DNA from: Stramonita haemastoma
Lineage: Eukaryota; Mollusca; Gastropoda; Neogastropoda; Muricidae
NCBI GenBank assembly: GCA_030674155.1
Contig: CM060334.1
Coordinates: 14,836,377-14,858,876 of the forward strand
Direction: 5' to 3'
DNA: 22,500 bases
Within the stretch, counting starts at the first letter, position 1. Each line of letters starts with the position of its first letter. Below are positions 6,891-15,632 of the stretch, one piece after another. The position numbers and the translations under genes are program-made. The notes under the pieces were generated by a model that made no database searches, was not told where the DNA came from, and worked only from the letters and a program-made list of their open reading frames with translations.

Positions 6891-9349
6891 CAGTCCAGGA
6901 AGTAAAAGATGCAATCATATCCCTTCCTAATAAGAAAACATCTGTTGGAGCAGATGCTATTTCAAATAACATGATAAAACACTTACCTGAAAAATTCATT
7001 ATTTTATTACATGAACTTTTCCATAAATGTTGGGTTCAGGGTGTTATACCCATACAGTGGAAACAGTCAATTATTGTACCAGTTCATAAAAGAGGAAAGC
7101 CCAAGACAGAAATTACAAGCTACAGGCCTATTTCATTAACCTCTCACACTGGTAAGCTTATGGAGAGAATTGTATTAAGGAGATTGCTTTATTATTGTGA
7201 GAAAAATAACATTATACCAATCAATCAAGCAGGCTTTCAGAAAGGGAGATCTGCAATGGACAATTTAGTAAAGCTTACAACATGTGTAAAACAACAATTT
7301 GCTCGAAGAAAAAATGTTCTAGCAACATTTTTTGACATAAGGAAAGCCTATGACCAGGTATGGCATGCAAAATTAATTAGTAAGTTAAAGTCAATTGGAT
7401 TTTCTGGTAACTGTTATCATTACATCAAGTGTTTTCTTAGTAACAGATCATTTCAAGTGAGGGTAGGAAATACATATTCCAATTCTAAATGTCCTCAAAT
7501 GGGCTTGCCGCAAGGGTCTGTATTAGCTCCAGTTTTATTTAACATATTGTTACACGATCTTCCGAAGCATATATCAAAGGATGTAGTTTTAGCACAATAT
7601 GCAGACGATATTTGTATTTGGATGACCGTTACTATGAAACGAAACACGTCAAAAAGAGCTTTAAATTACAGTAGAAAAACATACCAAAAACAACTTGATA
7701 ATCTAAATCAATATATAATAGAAAACGGTCTCACGTTTTCTGCAGAAAAAACACATATGGTGTTATTCAATAATGGCAGTGATCCAATAGAATTACCAGT
7801 GTTTAAGATTGAAAATGAGACAATTTATTACAAACAAATAGTAAAATTTTTGGGTGTATTTCTTACATCAAAGTTAACATGGAATGTCCATATTGAACAT
7901 GTTCTAACTAAAGCTAGAAAAAGCTTAAATCTCCTGAAAATTATTAGTAAGCAGTATTGGGGGCAAGATCTGTCAGTCCTTAAACATTTATCGACATCAT
8001 TAATCAGATCAAAATTGTCATATGGACATGAAGTCTTTTTTAATGCGCCAAAATATTTATTGAGGAAGCTTCAGAGTATAGATTGTAAAGCATACAGGCT
8101 TACTCTTGGTGTACCTTTTCATGCATCAGCAATTGAGACATATACAGAAGTCGGAATGCTGCCGTTAGATGAATACCGAAAACTTGCATGCGCCAAATAT
8201 GTACTGAGAAGTTCAACACCCAAAAACTTTGCATCGGAAGACGTAAAAATAAAATCTGATATACTTTTTCCTAAACGAGCGCAAAAAATCCGTTCTTTAA
8301 CAACTATTGGCACTTACGTGGAGGACCTTTATGAGCAATCTGAAATTGATAAAATGAACGTAGACTCACAAAAAGTAGTTTCAGCCTGCCCCTCTTGGGA
8401 AATGAATCCAGCAAATTTTGATATTAATTACACAGATATGAAGAAGAACGAGAATCCAAATGTTTTGGCAGCTACTGTTAGATCTTATGTTCATGATAAC
8501 TACTGTAATTACCTTAAAGTGTACACTGACGGTTCCTTATTAGACAACCACCAAGCTGGTTCAGCTTTTGTAATACCAGCTCTAAAAGTAGAAAAATCAT
8601 ATTATATTGGTGTAAATCGGTCAGTATTTACAGCTGAGCTGGTCGCAATTTTAATGGCCTTAACATACATGCTAGATCATCCATATAGTTTTCATCAGAT
8701 CTTACTTTGTGTGGATTCCAAATCAGTTTTACATGCCATAAAATCTGCAGATTACAAGAATTATTCGAAGCTTATATTAGATATAAAACATATTGTACAC
8801 CTTTTAAGTTTAAGAGGTATTTTTGTCACCTTTCTTTGGATACCTTCACACGTAGGATTGTACTCCAATGAATGGGTTGACAGGGCTGCAAAAAGAGGTG
8901 CAGACAATAAAAGTGGAAACATCGAGTTATGTATTCCTTTAACTATCCAAGAAGGATACCATATGTTAGAAAAAGCATCCTCAAATAAATTCATTGAAAT
9001 AATAAAGCACAGAACGGTTTGCAAAATGGGTTCCAACCAGGATAAACAGGTCTATGAAAGCATACATCAGTCAAAGACTTACAGAAATATTATCAAGGAA
9101 AGACAGCTTGAGGCTTTATTTTTTAGAATTCGATTAAACGCTTTTATCACAAAATTTAGCAAGGATGTTAAATGCTTATGTGGAAACAATAATATTTCAA
9201 ATACTCATATTGTACTTGAATGCAAGACTTTAAAACATTACTTACCTAGCTTTTCTGAAACTTCCCTTGAACAAGTTCTAGATAATATCAATTTAGTTTT
9301 TGCTATTGCTAAGAGTTTATTGTTAAGTCCCATTGGACACTTGTTGTAG
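6821..9349 (+). CDS. Retrotransposon ORF2, 3' part: reverse transcriptase, RNase H and Cys/His knuckle
   Basis: This is the continuation of ORF2 in the -1 frame, open without interruption to TAG at 9347-9349. Before the Met at 6971 the frame already encodes the RT start (PITVQEVKDAI, SVGADAIS). Counting from that Met: motif A FFDIRKAYD (Asp122, Asp128), motif B GLPQGSVLAP (178-187), motif C YADD (210-213), then GLTFSAEKT and KFLGVFL. RNase H follows with all four acidic residues: Asp520 (YTDGS), Glu556 (TAELVA), Asp582 (CVDSKS), Asp637 (EWVDRAA), plus SHVG (His627). A C-x-C-x8-H-x4-C knuckle lies at 735-751. Polymerase and RNase H look intact. The combined ORF2 would be about 1,270 residues, normal for this group. 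Confidence 0.93.
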   Translation, partial: HEESKAKYTDPLPDNTLYFNAPITVQEVKDAIISLPNKKTSVGADAISNNMIKHLPEKFIILLHELFHKCWVQGVIPIQWKQSIIVPVHKRGKPKTEITSYRPISLTSHTGKLMERIVLRRLLYYCEKNNIIPINQAGFQKGRSAMDNLVKLTTCVKQQFARRKNVLATFFDIRKAYDQVWHAKLISKLKSIGFSGNCYHYIKCFLSNRSFQVRVGNTYSNSKCPQMGLPQGSVLAPVLFNILLHDLPKHISKDVVLAQYADDICIWMTVTMKRNTSKRALNYSRKTYQKQLDNLNQYIIENGLTFSAEKTHMVLFNNGSDPIELPVFKIENETIYYKQIVKFLGVFLTSKLTWNVHIEHVLTKARKSLNLLKIISKQYWGQDLSVLKHLSTSLIRSKLSYGHEVFFNAPKYLLRKLQSIDCKAYRLTLGVPFHASAIETYTEVGMLPLDEYRKLACAKYVLRSSTPKNFASEDVKIKSDILFPKRAQKIRSLTTIGTYVEDLYEQSEIDKMNVDSQKVVSACPSWEMNPANFDINYTDMKKNENPNVLAATVRSYVHDNYCNYLKVYTDGSLLDNHQAGSAFVIPALKVEKSYYIGVNRSVFTAELVAILMALTYMLDHPYSFHQILLCVDSKSVLHAIKSADYKNYSKLILDIKHIVHLLSLRGIFVTFLWIPSHVGLYSNEWVDRAAKRGADNKSGNIELCIPLTIQEGYHMLEKASSNKFIEIIKHRTVCKMGSNQDKQVYESIHQSKTYRNIIKERQLEALFFRIRLNAFITKFSKDVKCLCGNNNISNTHIVLECKTLKHYLPSFSETSLEQVLDNINLVFAIAKSLLLSPIGHLL

Positions 9350-9530
9350 TTATAGCGTTGTTGGTTTTTTTGTTGTTGGTTTTTTTTTGTTGTTTTTTTT
9401 GTTTGTTTGTTTGTTTGTTTGTTTGTTTGTTTGTTTGTTTTTTTTTTTTTTTAAATAATTTTATTTTTTCCTGTTGTTAATGGTTATCACACAGTTTCGC
9501 TTAGTAGAATGAGGATATCTTCAGCCATAA
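9350..9530 (+). other. Retrotransposon 3' UTR and tail
   Basis: T/G-rich sequence after the ORF2 stop, with (TTTG)n at 9401-9440 and poly-T to 9452, then AT-rich sequence. The simple-repeat block may be the element's 3' terminus, since LINEs of several clades end in short tandem repeats. If so, 9453-9530 is flank. Confidence 0.6.
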
Positions 9531-9691
9531 CTACATACATACACAAGAGTACAAACACAGAGATACGAACGCACACACGCACCCACACCCACACCCACAC
9601 ACGCACACGCACACGCACGCACACCCACACGTAAACGCATATGCGCGCACGTACGCGCGCGCATGCGCGCGCGCGCACACACACACACACG
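9531..9691. repeat. Degenerate CA/GC-rich dinucleotide tract
   Basis: Imperfect ACAC, ACGC and ACCC units run from about 9531, a block of alternating CG lies at 9646-9676, and (AC)n ends at about 9690. The strict purine-pyrimidine alternation near 9646-9690 favours left-handed DNA. Arg/Ala- or Val/Cys-rich frames here are artefacts. Confidence 0.85.
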
Positions 9692-9991
9692 TCATCAATT
9701 TTTTATTTTATTTTTTATCTAAATCCCTTCCATTCCCAGCCATTTTCTCTGTCACTGTCTCCCTTTCTCTCTAAATTTCACCAGTGTTTTAGCTCTTATT
9801 GTTACTTTATTTTTGTCATATGGGTAACTGTGTTTTCATTCTTTATCTTAATTTATTTACTCATATGTTTATGCTCATATTTATTTATCATTTTCTTTTG
9901 TTCTATTTATACTTTTCCCCCTCCCCAAACCCAGTCCGGTATCACTGTATGTGGAAGGACGTAAAATTGAAGACTACTACTACTACACACG
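9692..9991. other. Pyrimidine-rich intergenic sequence
   Basis: T/C-rich on the plus strand, with no gene, RNA or tandem repeat seen. Confidence 0.45.
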
Positions 9992-10210
9992 TCCTTCGGA
10001 TGAGACTATAAACCGAGGCCCCGTGTGCGAAAGCACGCAGAACATCTTGAGCACACGTTAAATCCTGTTCCGCTTTTCGTAAGAGTAGGCCATCGTGTGC
10101 CGGTGGGAACAGATGACAAGATTTACATTACTGCGTACACATGGTGACTGGAGGTAAAAAAGCACATAAGTGTTTATTCCATTATCCTCGATATAAAGAA
10201 TTTAAAAAAA
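9992..10210 (+). mobile_element. S2-family SINE, 5'-truncated
   Basis: It is nearly identical in order to the body of the full S2 copy at 17495. It begins at TCCTTCGGATGAGACTATAA, runs through CGTGTGCCGGTGGGAACAG, and ends at TATTCCATTATCCTCGATAT with an A-rich tail at about 10200-10210. The tRNA-like head is missing. The sequence is well preserved, so it is younger than the copy at 947. Confidence 0.85.
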
Positions 10211-10685
10211 AGAATGCCGGGGGGACGGGGGGGGGGGGGGGGGGGGGCTGTTAATTTAAAAAGTATCCCCACCGTCTGCAAACTCTGTGGTAAGAAATTC
10301 CCTCTTTTCTATCCCTCTCTTTGTTTCTGCCTCGTTCCTTTTTTTTTTCCACTGTCACCCCCGTCTCGTCTATTTTCTGCCTTCTTGGTCCATTATCCTG
10401 CCTATTCTTTTTTTTTTCTCGCAGAAAAAAACTTGGAAAGATAACAATTCTCTCCCACGCGGAAGTTGGATGCGCTGGGCCTGACTTGTCAGGCGCTTAA
10501 CGGCAGCACATACAACACATTAAATTTTCGCTCATATGACAGCCAATCGTTGCCGTCTGAGCGTTCGACAACAACGGCGAAGGAGAAGAATCCAGTTTGA
10601 ATCTGGTCTTTTCTAGTCTTTTACAAGACCACGGATAGACTGCTAGTATTTTTATTTATTTATTTATTTATTTTATTTCATTCTT
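10211..10685. other. Poly-G tract and unassigned spacer between opposed SINE fragments
   Basis: A G-run at 10219-10247, broken once by AC, could form a G-quadruplex. T-rich sequence follows, then an unassigned part. A T-arm-like hairpin (CCAG, TTTGAAT, CTGG) lies near 10592-10606, but no matching A box or full cloverleaf was found. A (TTTA)n run lies at 10651-10672. No gene is seen. Confidence 0.55.
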
Positions 10686-10806
10686 TTATATCGAGGATAA
10701 TGGGATAGCCACTCGTGTGCTTTTTTTTTTTTTAATCCAGTCACCGTGTGTATGCAGTTGTGTAAATATTGTCATCTGTTCCCACCGGCACACAATGGCC
10801 TACTGG
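10686..10806 (-). mobile_element. S2-family SINE 3' fragment, opposite orientation
   Basis: This is the reverse complement of the S2 3' end: TATATCGAGGATAATGGGAT at the left, then the complement of the CCGGTGGGAACAGATGAC block near 10772-10789, ending at GGCCTACT. With the plus-strand copy at 9992-10210 it makes an inverted pair with arms of about 120 bp. Confidence 0.8.
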
Positions 10807-11002
10807 CCCAATGGTCTGACTGCTAGTGAGCACAATAGTGCATTCAACGGACATCTAGTTCTCGACGCTATGATAATTATCGGGCAAGTTGTAGTGAAGC
10901 ATGCAAAAGAACCACGGCAAAAACCAATCGTCCACAATCAAAACATGTAGTCGACAGTCATTCTTGAATGCGAGCAAATTTACATTGTAGCCGGGATAAA
11001 CT

Positions 11003-11120
11003 AAAAAAAGTGGCGCTGTTCCTGTGGCAAACGGCTTCGCCTGGAGTCAGTAGACTGAGCTCAAGGAGAGAAATCGCCACACAATACTATAATGTAATGT
11101 TACAAAATATAGAATAGAAG
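11003..11120 (-). repeat. Old diverged FB repeat copy
   Basis: GTGGCGCTGTTCCTGTGGC followed by a CTTCGCCTGGAG block and GAGAGAAATCGCC follows the order of the FB copy at 11135-11236, at lower identity. A decayed pentamer-like tail (CAATACTATAATGTAATG) follows. Confidence 0.6.
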
Positions 11121-11134
11121 AACAACAGGAAAAC

Positions 11135-11236
11135 GATTAAAAAATTATTGGGTCGCGCTGCTCTTGTGGCGACGCGCACTTCCTGGGGAGAGCAGCTCGA
11201 ATTTCACGCAGAGAAATCTGCAGTGATTTAATGTGG
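11135..11236 (-). repeat. FB repeat end, single copy
   Basis: GCGCTGCTCTTGTGGCGACG, then GGGGAGAGCAGCTCGAATTT and CACGCAGAGAAATCTGCAG match the complement of the FB copy at 15341-15430. Only the terminal 100 bp is present, followed at once by the (ATACA)n tract. Confidence 0.8.
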
Positions 11237-11358
11237 TATACAATACAATACAATACAATACAATGCAATACAGTACAACACAATACAATACAATACAATG
11301 CAATACAGTACAACACAATACAATACAATGCAATACAGTACAACACAATACAATATAA
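11237..11358. repeat. (ATACA)n pentanucleotide microsatellite
   Basis: About 24 units of ACAAT/ATACA with ATGCA, CAGTA and CAACA variants that recur in a higher-order pattern of about 40 bp. It is attached to the FB end at 11236. Confidence 0.9.
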
Positions 11359-11812
11359 TAACTTCATAAGTAAAGGGACACAATTATAAGATGTGCGTGA
11401 GTGTTGAATAATAATTGCTATTATGCTTTCACTTATAACCTGTTTGATTAAGCTAAGAAATAAACAGATAGCAATACTTTCTACAGGCGCGCACAGTGAC
11501 ACCCTATCCCTCCATCTCCTACATAGACTACCAACGGCTTTTGATTACATATGCTAAAACATTCAATCGAAAATCAAAAACAAAACAAAAAAACTGCAAA
11601 AACGGCAAATGATGTATAAAAATGAATGTCTTAAAGACGTAGTTTCCAGTACAATCTCCAGATTGCTTCAACAATGACCACTGAACGAGCGCTATGAAAC
11701 TTGAGATGTGATGTTAGCGGGTGTATGATATACGACTTTCTTGAATGATTCAAACTGCTCCATATCACACGTAGCCTATTAATCGGTAAATACTATGCTA
11801 CTTAGCAACCTT
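11359..11812. other. Unassigned AT-rich sequence
   Basis: No ORF with coding character, no RNA gene and no repeat was recognised. Confidence 0.45.
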
Positions 11813-11824
11813 TGGTTTTGATCT

Positions 11825-12230
11825 TTGCTGGAAACGCTACTTCATTTTGATAGATCCTTGCTGGAAACGCTACTTCATTTTGATAGATCCTTGCTGGAAA
11901 CGCTACTTCATTTTGATAGATCCTTGCTGGAAACGCTACTTCATTTTGATAGATCCTTGCTGGAAACGCTACTTCATTTTGATAGATCCTTGCTGGAAAC
12001 GCTACTTCATTTTGATAGATCCTTGCTGGAAACGTTACTTCATTTTGATAGATCCTTGCTGGAAACGCTACTTCATTTTGATAGATCCTTGCTGGAAACG
12101 CTACTTCATTTTGATAGATCCTTGCTGGAAACGCTACTTCATTTTGATAGATCCTTGCTGGAAACGCTACTTCATTTTGATAGATCCTTGCTGGAAACGC
12201 TACTTCATTTTGATAGATCCTTGCTGGAAA
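11825..12230. repeat. 33-bp minisatellite, 12 near-identical units
   Basis: Twelve complete 33-bp units (TTGCTGGAAACGCTACTTCA then TTTTGATAGATCC) run to 12220, plus a 10-bp partial unit. The only difference I see is C to T at 12035 in unit 7. The period is a multiple of three, so frames stay open and encode repeats of LLETLLHFDRS or an analogue. There is no start context, no flanking coding sequence and no other sign of a gene, so I treat it as non-coding. Its uniformity means recent expansion or active homogenisation. Confidence 0.95.
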
Positions 12231-12410
12231 AGCTTAAAAAAAAATTATTATTATTTTTTTAGATTCCCTAACAAAAAAGCGACAACAACTAGTTTCAAGA
12301 CCAAAAGGGACAGCACCATGTCTATCTGCAGACACAGCCTGACGTGAGTTTGACACACCTTAAAGGTATCAAGCAGTAGTCACTTGCTTTGGAATGCTTT
12401 GGTAAACGGT

Positions 12411-13047
12411 AAAGGTGTCCCATAACCGAAGCCGGCGTTGGGGAGCGAGGCATCAGAGACCTCAGCTTCTCCAGGGGCCAGCATATTGAGGCCGGCGCCC
12501 ATCTCCTCTCCCTCGCTGCTTTACCTTTATTGATCCTAAAGAGGGCAGGTACCCAGGTACCAGGTGAACTGGGGGACTGTACTGAAGCCAAGGTGCCCAA
12601 ACGGTCACCCATTTACTTGGTAACCACGCTCAATGCTGCCTGACCATAGGCCGCGTTTAGCCTATAGACAAAGCGGGTAGGCGGGTCGCCGCGAGATGAT
12701 TTCTCGCGCGGGAAAACTCGCGCCTAATCACTCGCGCGGTTGGTGTTCATAGCAAGGCGGGAAAAGGAAAGAAAAGCCAAGAAAAGTACACAGCCAACAC
12801 AACTCCGGTGCGGCACACGCGGAACAAGAACTAAAAGTTGGTTCTGGTAATTTCCTGCGCCGGTCGGCAAATTTGCCGCTTCGGGAGACAGGCATTGTCT
12901 ATGTACACTTACAAAGCATAGCGAGTAACATTCCTCGTGCGAGTTCTCTCGGGTCGAATCGCGCGTGCGATTTCCCGAAACCCGCCGTCTCTATAAACGC
13001 TAGCTTAGCTTGGGGATCGCGAGTGCTCTGACCACTGAGCTATCTCT
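12411..13047 (-). mobile_element. S1-family SINE interrupted by a TIR element
   Basis: This is the second S1 copy, on the minus strand. The A box is the complement of 13032-13042 (CCACTGAGCTA) and the 3' end is at 12411. It aligns with 2911-3178 over its whole length, but 12649-13004 has no counterpart and is a nested insertion. The matching parts are well preserved (GACCTCAGCTTCTCCAGGGG, GTGAACTGGGGGACTGTACT). Confidence 0.88.
12649..13004. mobile_element. Nested short TIR element (MITE), PIF/Harbinger-like
   Basis: A 356-bp GC-rich insertion inside the S1 SINE. Its ends are GGCCGCGTTTA (12649-12659) and the complement GCTAGCGTTTA (12994-13004), matching at 8 of 11 positions, with a further shared TAGA and GCGGG stretch inside. 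It is flanked by ATA (12646-12648) and TTA (13005-13007). The intact S1 copy has a single TTA at this site, so a 3-bp TWA duplication with one later change fits. A TWA target is typical of PIF/Harbinger DNA transposons. No transposase is encoded, so movement would need one in trans. Internal CGCG-rich palindromes are visible. Confidence 0.75.
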
Positions 13048-13377
13048 CAAAACTGAGTCTGTTGAACAAACCATTACAGATCACTTTTGCTCATCGTGTA
13101 GCAGGACTGGCTTAAACTACCAAAAAAGAAAACTAAAATCAAACAGTCCCCAAAAATAATTCCATGTAAACACGTAACATTTTGTCACCGGGATTTCTCA
13201 TTTGTGAAACAAAAATATTTTCACAAGAAAAATGATTAGCTATGAAGTGACAAAGCTTGATAAAGTGATGCACAAATAATATACCGTTTCTACATAGCAC
13301 AAGTTTTGAATTAATGTTCAAACTCTTAATAAGTAAGATAAAATCCACCGTTAATCCTCCGTCCCCAAAGAGTTATT
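13048..13377. other. Unassigned AT-rich sequence
   Basis: No gene or clear repeat is seen. It may include eroded outer units of the tandem array that starts at about 13378. Confidence 0.4.
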
Positions 13378-14075
13378 TTATATGAAAAATATTCCAGAAC
13401 GAGGAAACGTGTGCTGTGTATTGCACAGTTCAACAGACCAGTCATGTTCAGTGATGATCTTCAGCATCGCTATACTTTCCGACAAAAAACAAAACGCATT
13501 TAGGTTATAAAACTACATTCTTTCAAATGTCTATAAGCTCTGCTATGATACAAAAGACAACGTACAGCAGAATGCAACAAAACGTGGTCATGTTGAATTA
13601 TACTCTTTCGAATCTGCCAGGTCTGAAATGATGCAGAAGCTTTTGTGGTGTGACGCTCAATAAAACGTGTTCATGTCACATTACTATCTTTAGATCCTCT
13701 GTAAGTTTTTAAATAATTCATACACCAGTGCAGTGAAAGATTAAAAAAACAACAACAGCAACAACTTATTCATGTTAAAGTACATTCTTTCAGAATCTAT
13801 ACAACTTTTGAAATTGTACCTAAACTTGTGTGGTGCAGAATTCAACAAAACCCTTTCAAATCAATTCAGGCTCTGAAACGATACATACTCGTGTAGCTTA
13901 GAGCTCTAAAAGCATATATTTATGCTTGATTATTTTTCTTATCAAATCTCTATAAGTTTTGAAATGATACACAAACGTGTGTAGCGCAGAGATCAAAAAG
14001 AAACCTCTTCCTGTTGAAGTGCATTTTTTCACACTTTTTAAAGTTCCAAAATGACGCAACAAAGTATGTATGTAT
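13378..14075. repeat. Highly diverged tandem array, period about 85-90 bp
   Basis: Recurring blocks appear in fixed order about seven times: CATGTT(A/G)A..TACATTCTTTC, AATCTCTATAAG, TTTTGAAATGATACA, GTGTAGCGCAGA, TTCAACAAAACG. Examples lie near 13490-13580, 13600-13670, 13775-13850, 13865-13905 and 13940-14035. Identity between units is low, so it is an old satellite-like array or a decayed segmental repeat. A similar GGGAAATGATGCGTAAAAAT near 14203 suggests it once reached further right. Confidence 0.65.
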
Positions 14076-14235
14076 AATAACAATGCTTTACAAGCGATCA
14101 AAGAAAAATAATGGGTTTAAGATTAACATACCAAATTTTGATATATAAAGAACATTCCAAAAACATTTCTCCTATAAAAAATCAGATTAAAAAAAAAACT
14201 GTTGGGAAATGATGCGTAAAAATGAAAAGATTATA

Positions 14236-14887
14236 AGAGTGGAAAAAGGTCCAACAAAGTATTTGATTAGACATCATCTTGTTATATAACATTTCAAGAA
14301 ACTGAAAACATCGTGTAAATGTTCGGTGCGTAATCAAAGATCTGTAATGCGATATCAAGTCATTTTTAATTGTCTGCTTTCTTCAAGATGTTACAGCATG
14401 CTAAATGTTCCATACCTACACCACATTTGCCCACAAATCCACTGAACAGAAGTGTAATCAGCTAATACAAGCACAAAAGCCCCGGTGAAGCTTTGGGTGA
14501 CAGCTGGGTATTTTGGTTCTTTTGCAATCTGGCAAACTCGGATTTTAAACTACAGAATTTCTAATGTGCACTCTAGATCTGCATGCCTATACACATGAAT
14601 GTCAGTAAGGCACTGGCAAGTCTGCCCCTTAAAGGAACTTGAAGATCGTCAAACTCCGTATGACCTTACCTAAAAATAATAAACATGCTGCCGTGTTTTG
14701 AACTTTCAACAATCAATCTGTGAGCAGCAGGATTTCAAGGCAGGCGTCTGATCCACTCTGTACAGTTCAGCAGATTTGTTGACACACAAAAATATTTCAT
14801 CATACAAAAGTGTTATGTTGGAGGAAAGTAAAAATTCTAGATGGATAAAACAAATACCCCCCCCCCCCGAAACAAAACAAAACAACA
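14236..14887. other. Unassigned AT-rich sequence
   Basis: No gene, RNA or repeat is recognised apart from a C-run at 14859-14868. Confidence 0.45.
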
Positions 14888-14995
14888 ATATATATATATA
14901 TAATATATATATATATATATACATACATACATACATACATACATACATACATACATACATACATACATACATACATACATACATACATACATACA

Positions 14996-15029
<34 letters not shown>

Positions 15030-15034
15030 CATAC
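14888..15034. repeat. (TA)n followed by (CATA)n microsatellite
   Basis: About 33 bp of TA repeats (14888-14920) pass directly into about 26 units of ACAT (14921-15022) and then a few imperfect units. Tyr/Ile- and Met/Cys-rich frames across it are artefacts. Confidence 0.95.
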
Positions 15035-15328
15035 AAACCAACTCATCGACAACTTCGTTTCTTTCATCGAAAAATTTAGCAAGGAAAAAAAACAACAACC
15101 CAAGATACATGTCGTAGAGTTCCACAAAATTATCAAATATGGAACTTTTTTTTTCAAAGGAATACTGTGCAAACTCGTAAGGCAGATTTGACCAATGCAA
15201 TTTATAAGCTTATTTAGGTGAAAAGCTGACTGCAAAACTCCACGTAAAAAGGAGTAAAATTGAATCAACAAAGTGATCCAAAAACTCATGCAATATTTTC
15301 TTTTTTTGTTGTTGATGTTGGTATTTTG

Positions 15329-15632
15329 TACCACTTCATGTCACAGCAGATTTCTCTGCGTGAAATTCGGGCTGCTCTCTCTCCCCGGGGAGAGCGCGTC
15401 ACCACAAGTGCAGCGCCTACCCATTTTTTTTTTCTTTTTCCTGTCTGCAACTGTATTTGTTTCCCCTATCAGAGTGGCTTTTTTCTACAGAATTTTGCCA
15501 GGCTCAACCCCCTTGTTGCCATGGGTTCTTTTACATGCACTAAATAGTGATGTGTAACACACAGGGCCTCGATTTATCGTCTCATCCAAAAGACTAGCGC
15601 CTAGACCACCACTCAGGGTCTAATGGATAAGG
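15329..15632. repeat. FB repeat, longest copy
   Basis: This is the most complete FB copy. On plus it opens with GATTTCTCTGCGTGAAATTC (15349-15368), followed by an imperfect hairpin (GCTGCTCTCTCTCCCCGGGG and AGAGCGC), a T-run and TTTGTTTCCCC. It ends near GACCACCACTCAGGGTCTAA. Near 15563-15592 the complement of GGATGAGACGATAAATCGAG lies in it, matching the core of the S2 SINE. This suggests the element reads on the minus strand, with its 3' end at 15329. A remnant of the pentamer tail (GTATTTTGTACC) is at 15321-15332. No promoter box was found. Confidence 0.75.

Larger units (their letters stand above)
3790..9480 (+). mobile_element. Non-LTR retrotransposon, RNase H-bearing (I/Nimb/R1-like), nearly full length
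   Basis: Two ORFs on one strand encode ORF1p and a polyprotein with APE endonuclease, reverse transcriptase and RNase H in the order of I-superfamily LINEs. The leader is short (3790-3842). A T-rich gap of 354 nt separates the ORFs. The 3' UTR after 9349 is T/G-rich with a (TTTG)n block at 9401-9440 and a T-run to about 9452. No long terminal repeats are seen. One frameshift in ORF2 and an altered endonuclease residue suggest this copy is not autonomous, though nearly all other motifs survive, so it is young. Both outer boundaries are estimates because no target duplication could be fixed. Clade assignment is inference from domain order. Confidence 0.9.

Noticed and set aside
10592..10606. 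T-arm-like hairpin suggesting a tRNA or SINE
   Set aside because: No A box at proper distance and no repeat copy elsewhere in the window.
11825..12347. Open frames of 145 and 166 codons with perfect 11-residue repeats
   Set aside because: The 33-bp unit is a multiple of three without a stop, so several frames stay open on both strands. There is no independent coding evidence.
14706..15334. Minus-strand frames with Tyr-Met-Val-Cys repeats
   Set aside because: Translation of the (CATA)n microsatellite and its AT-rich flanks.
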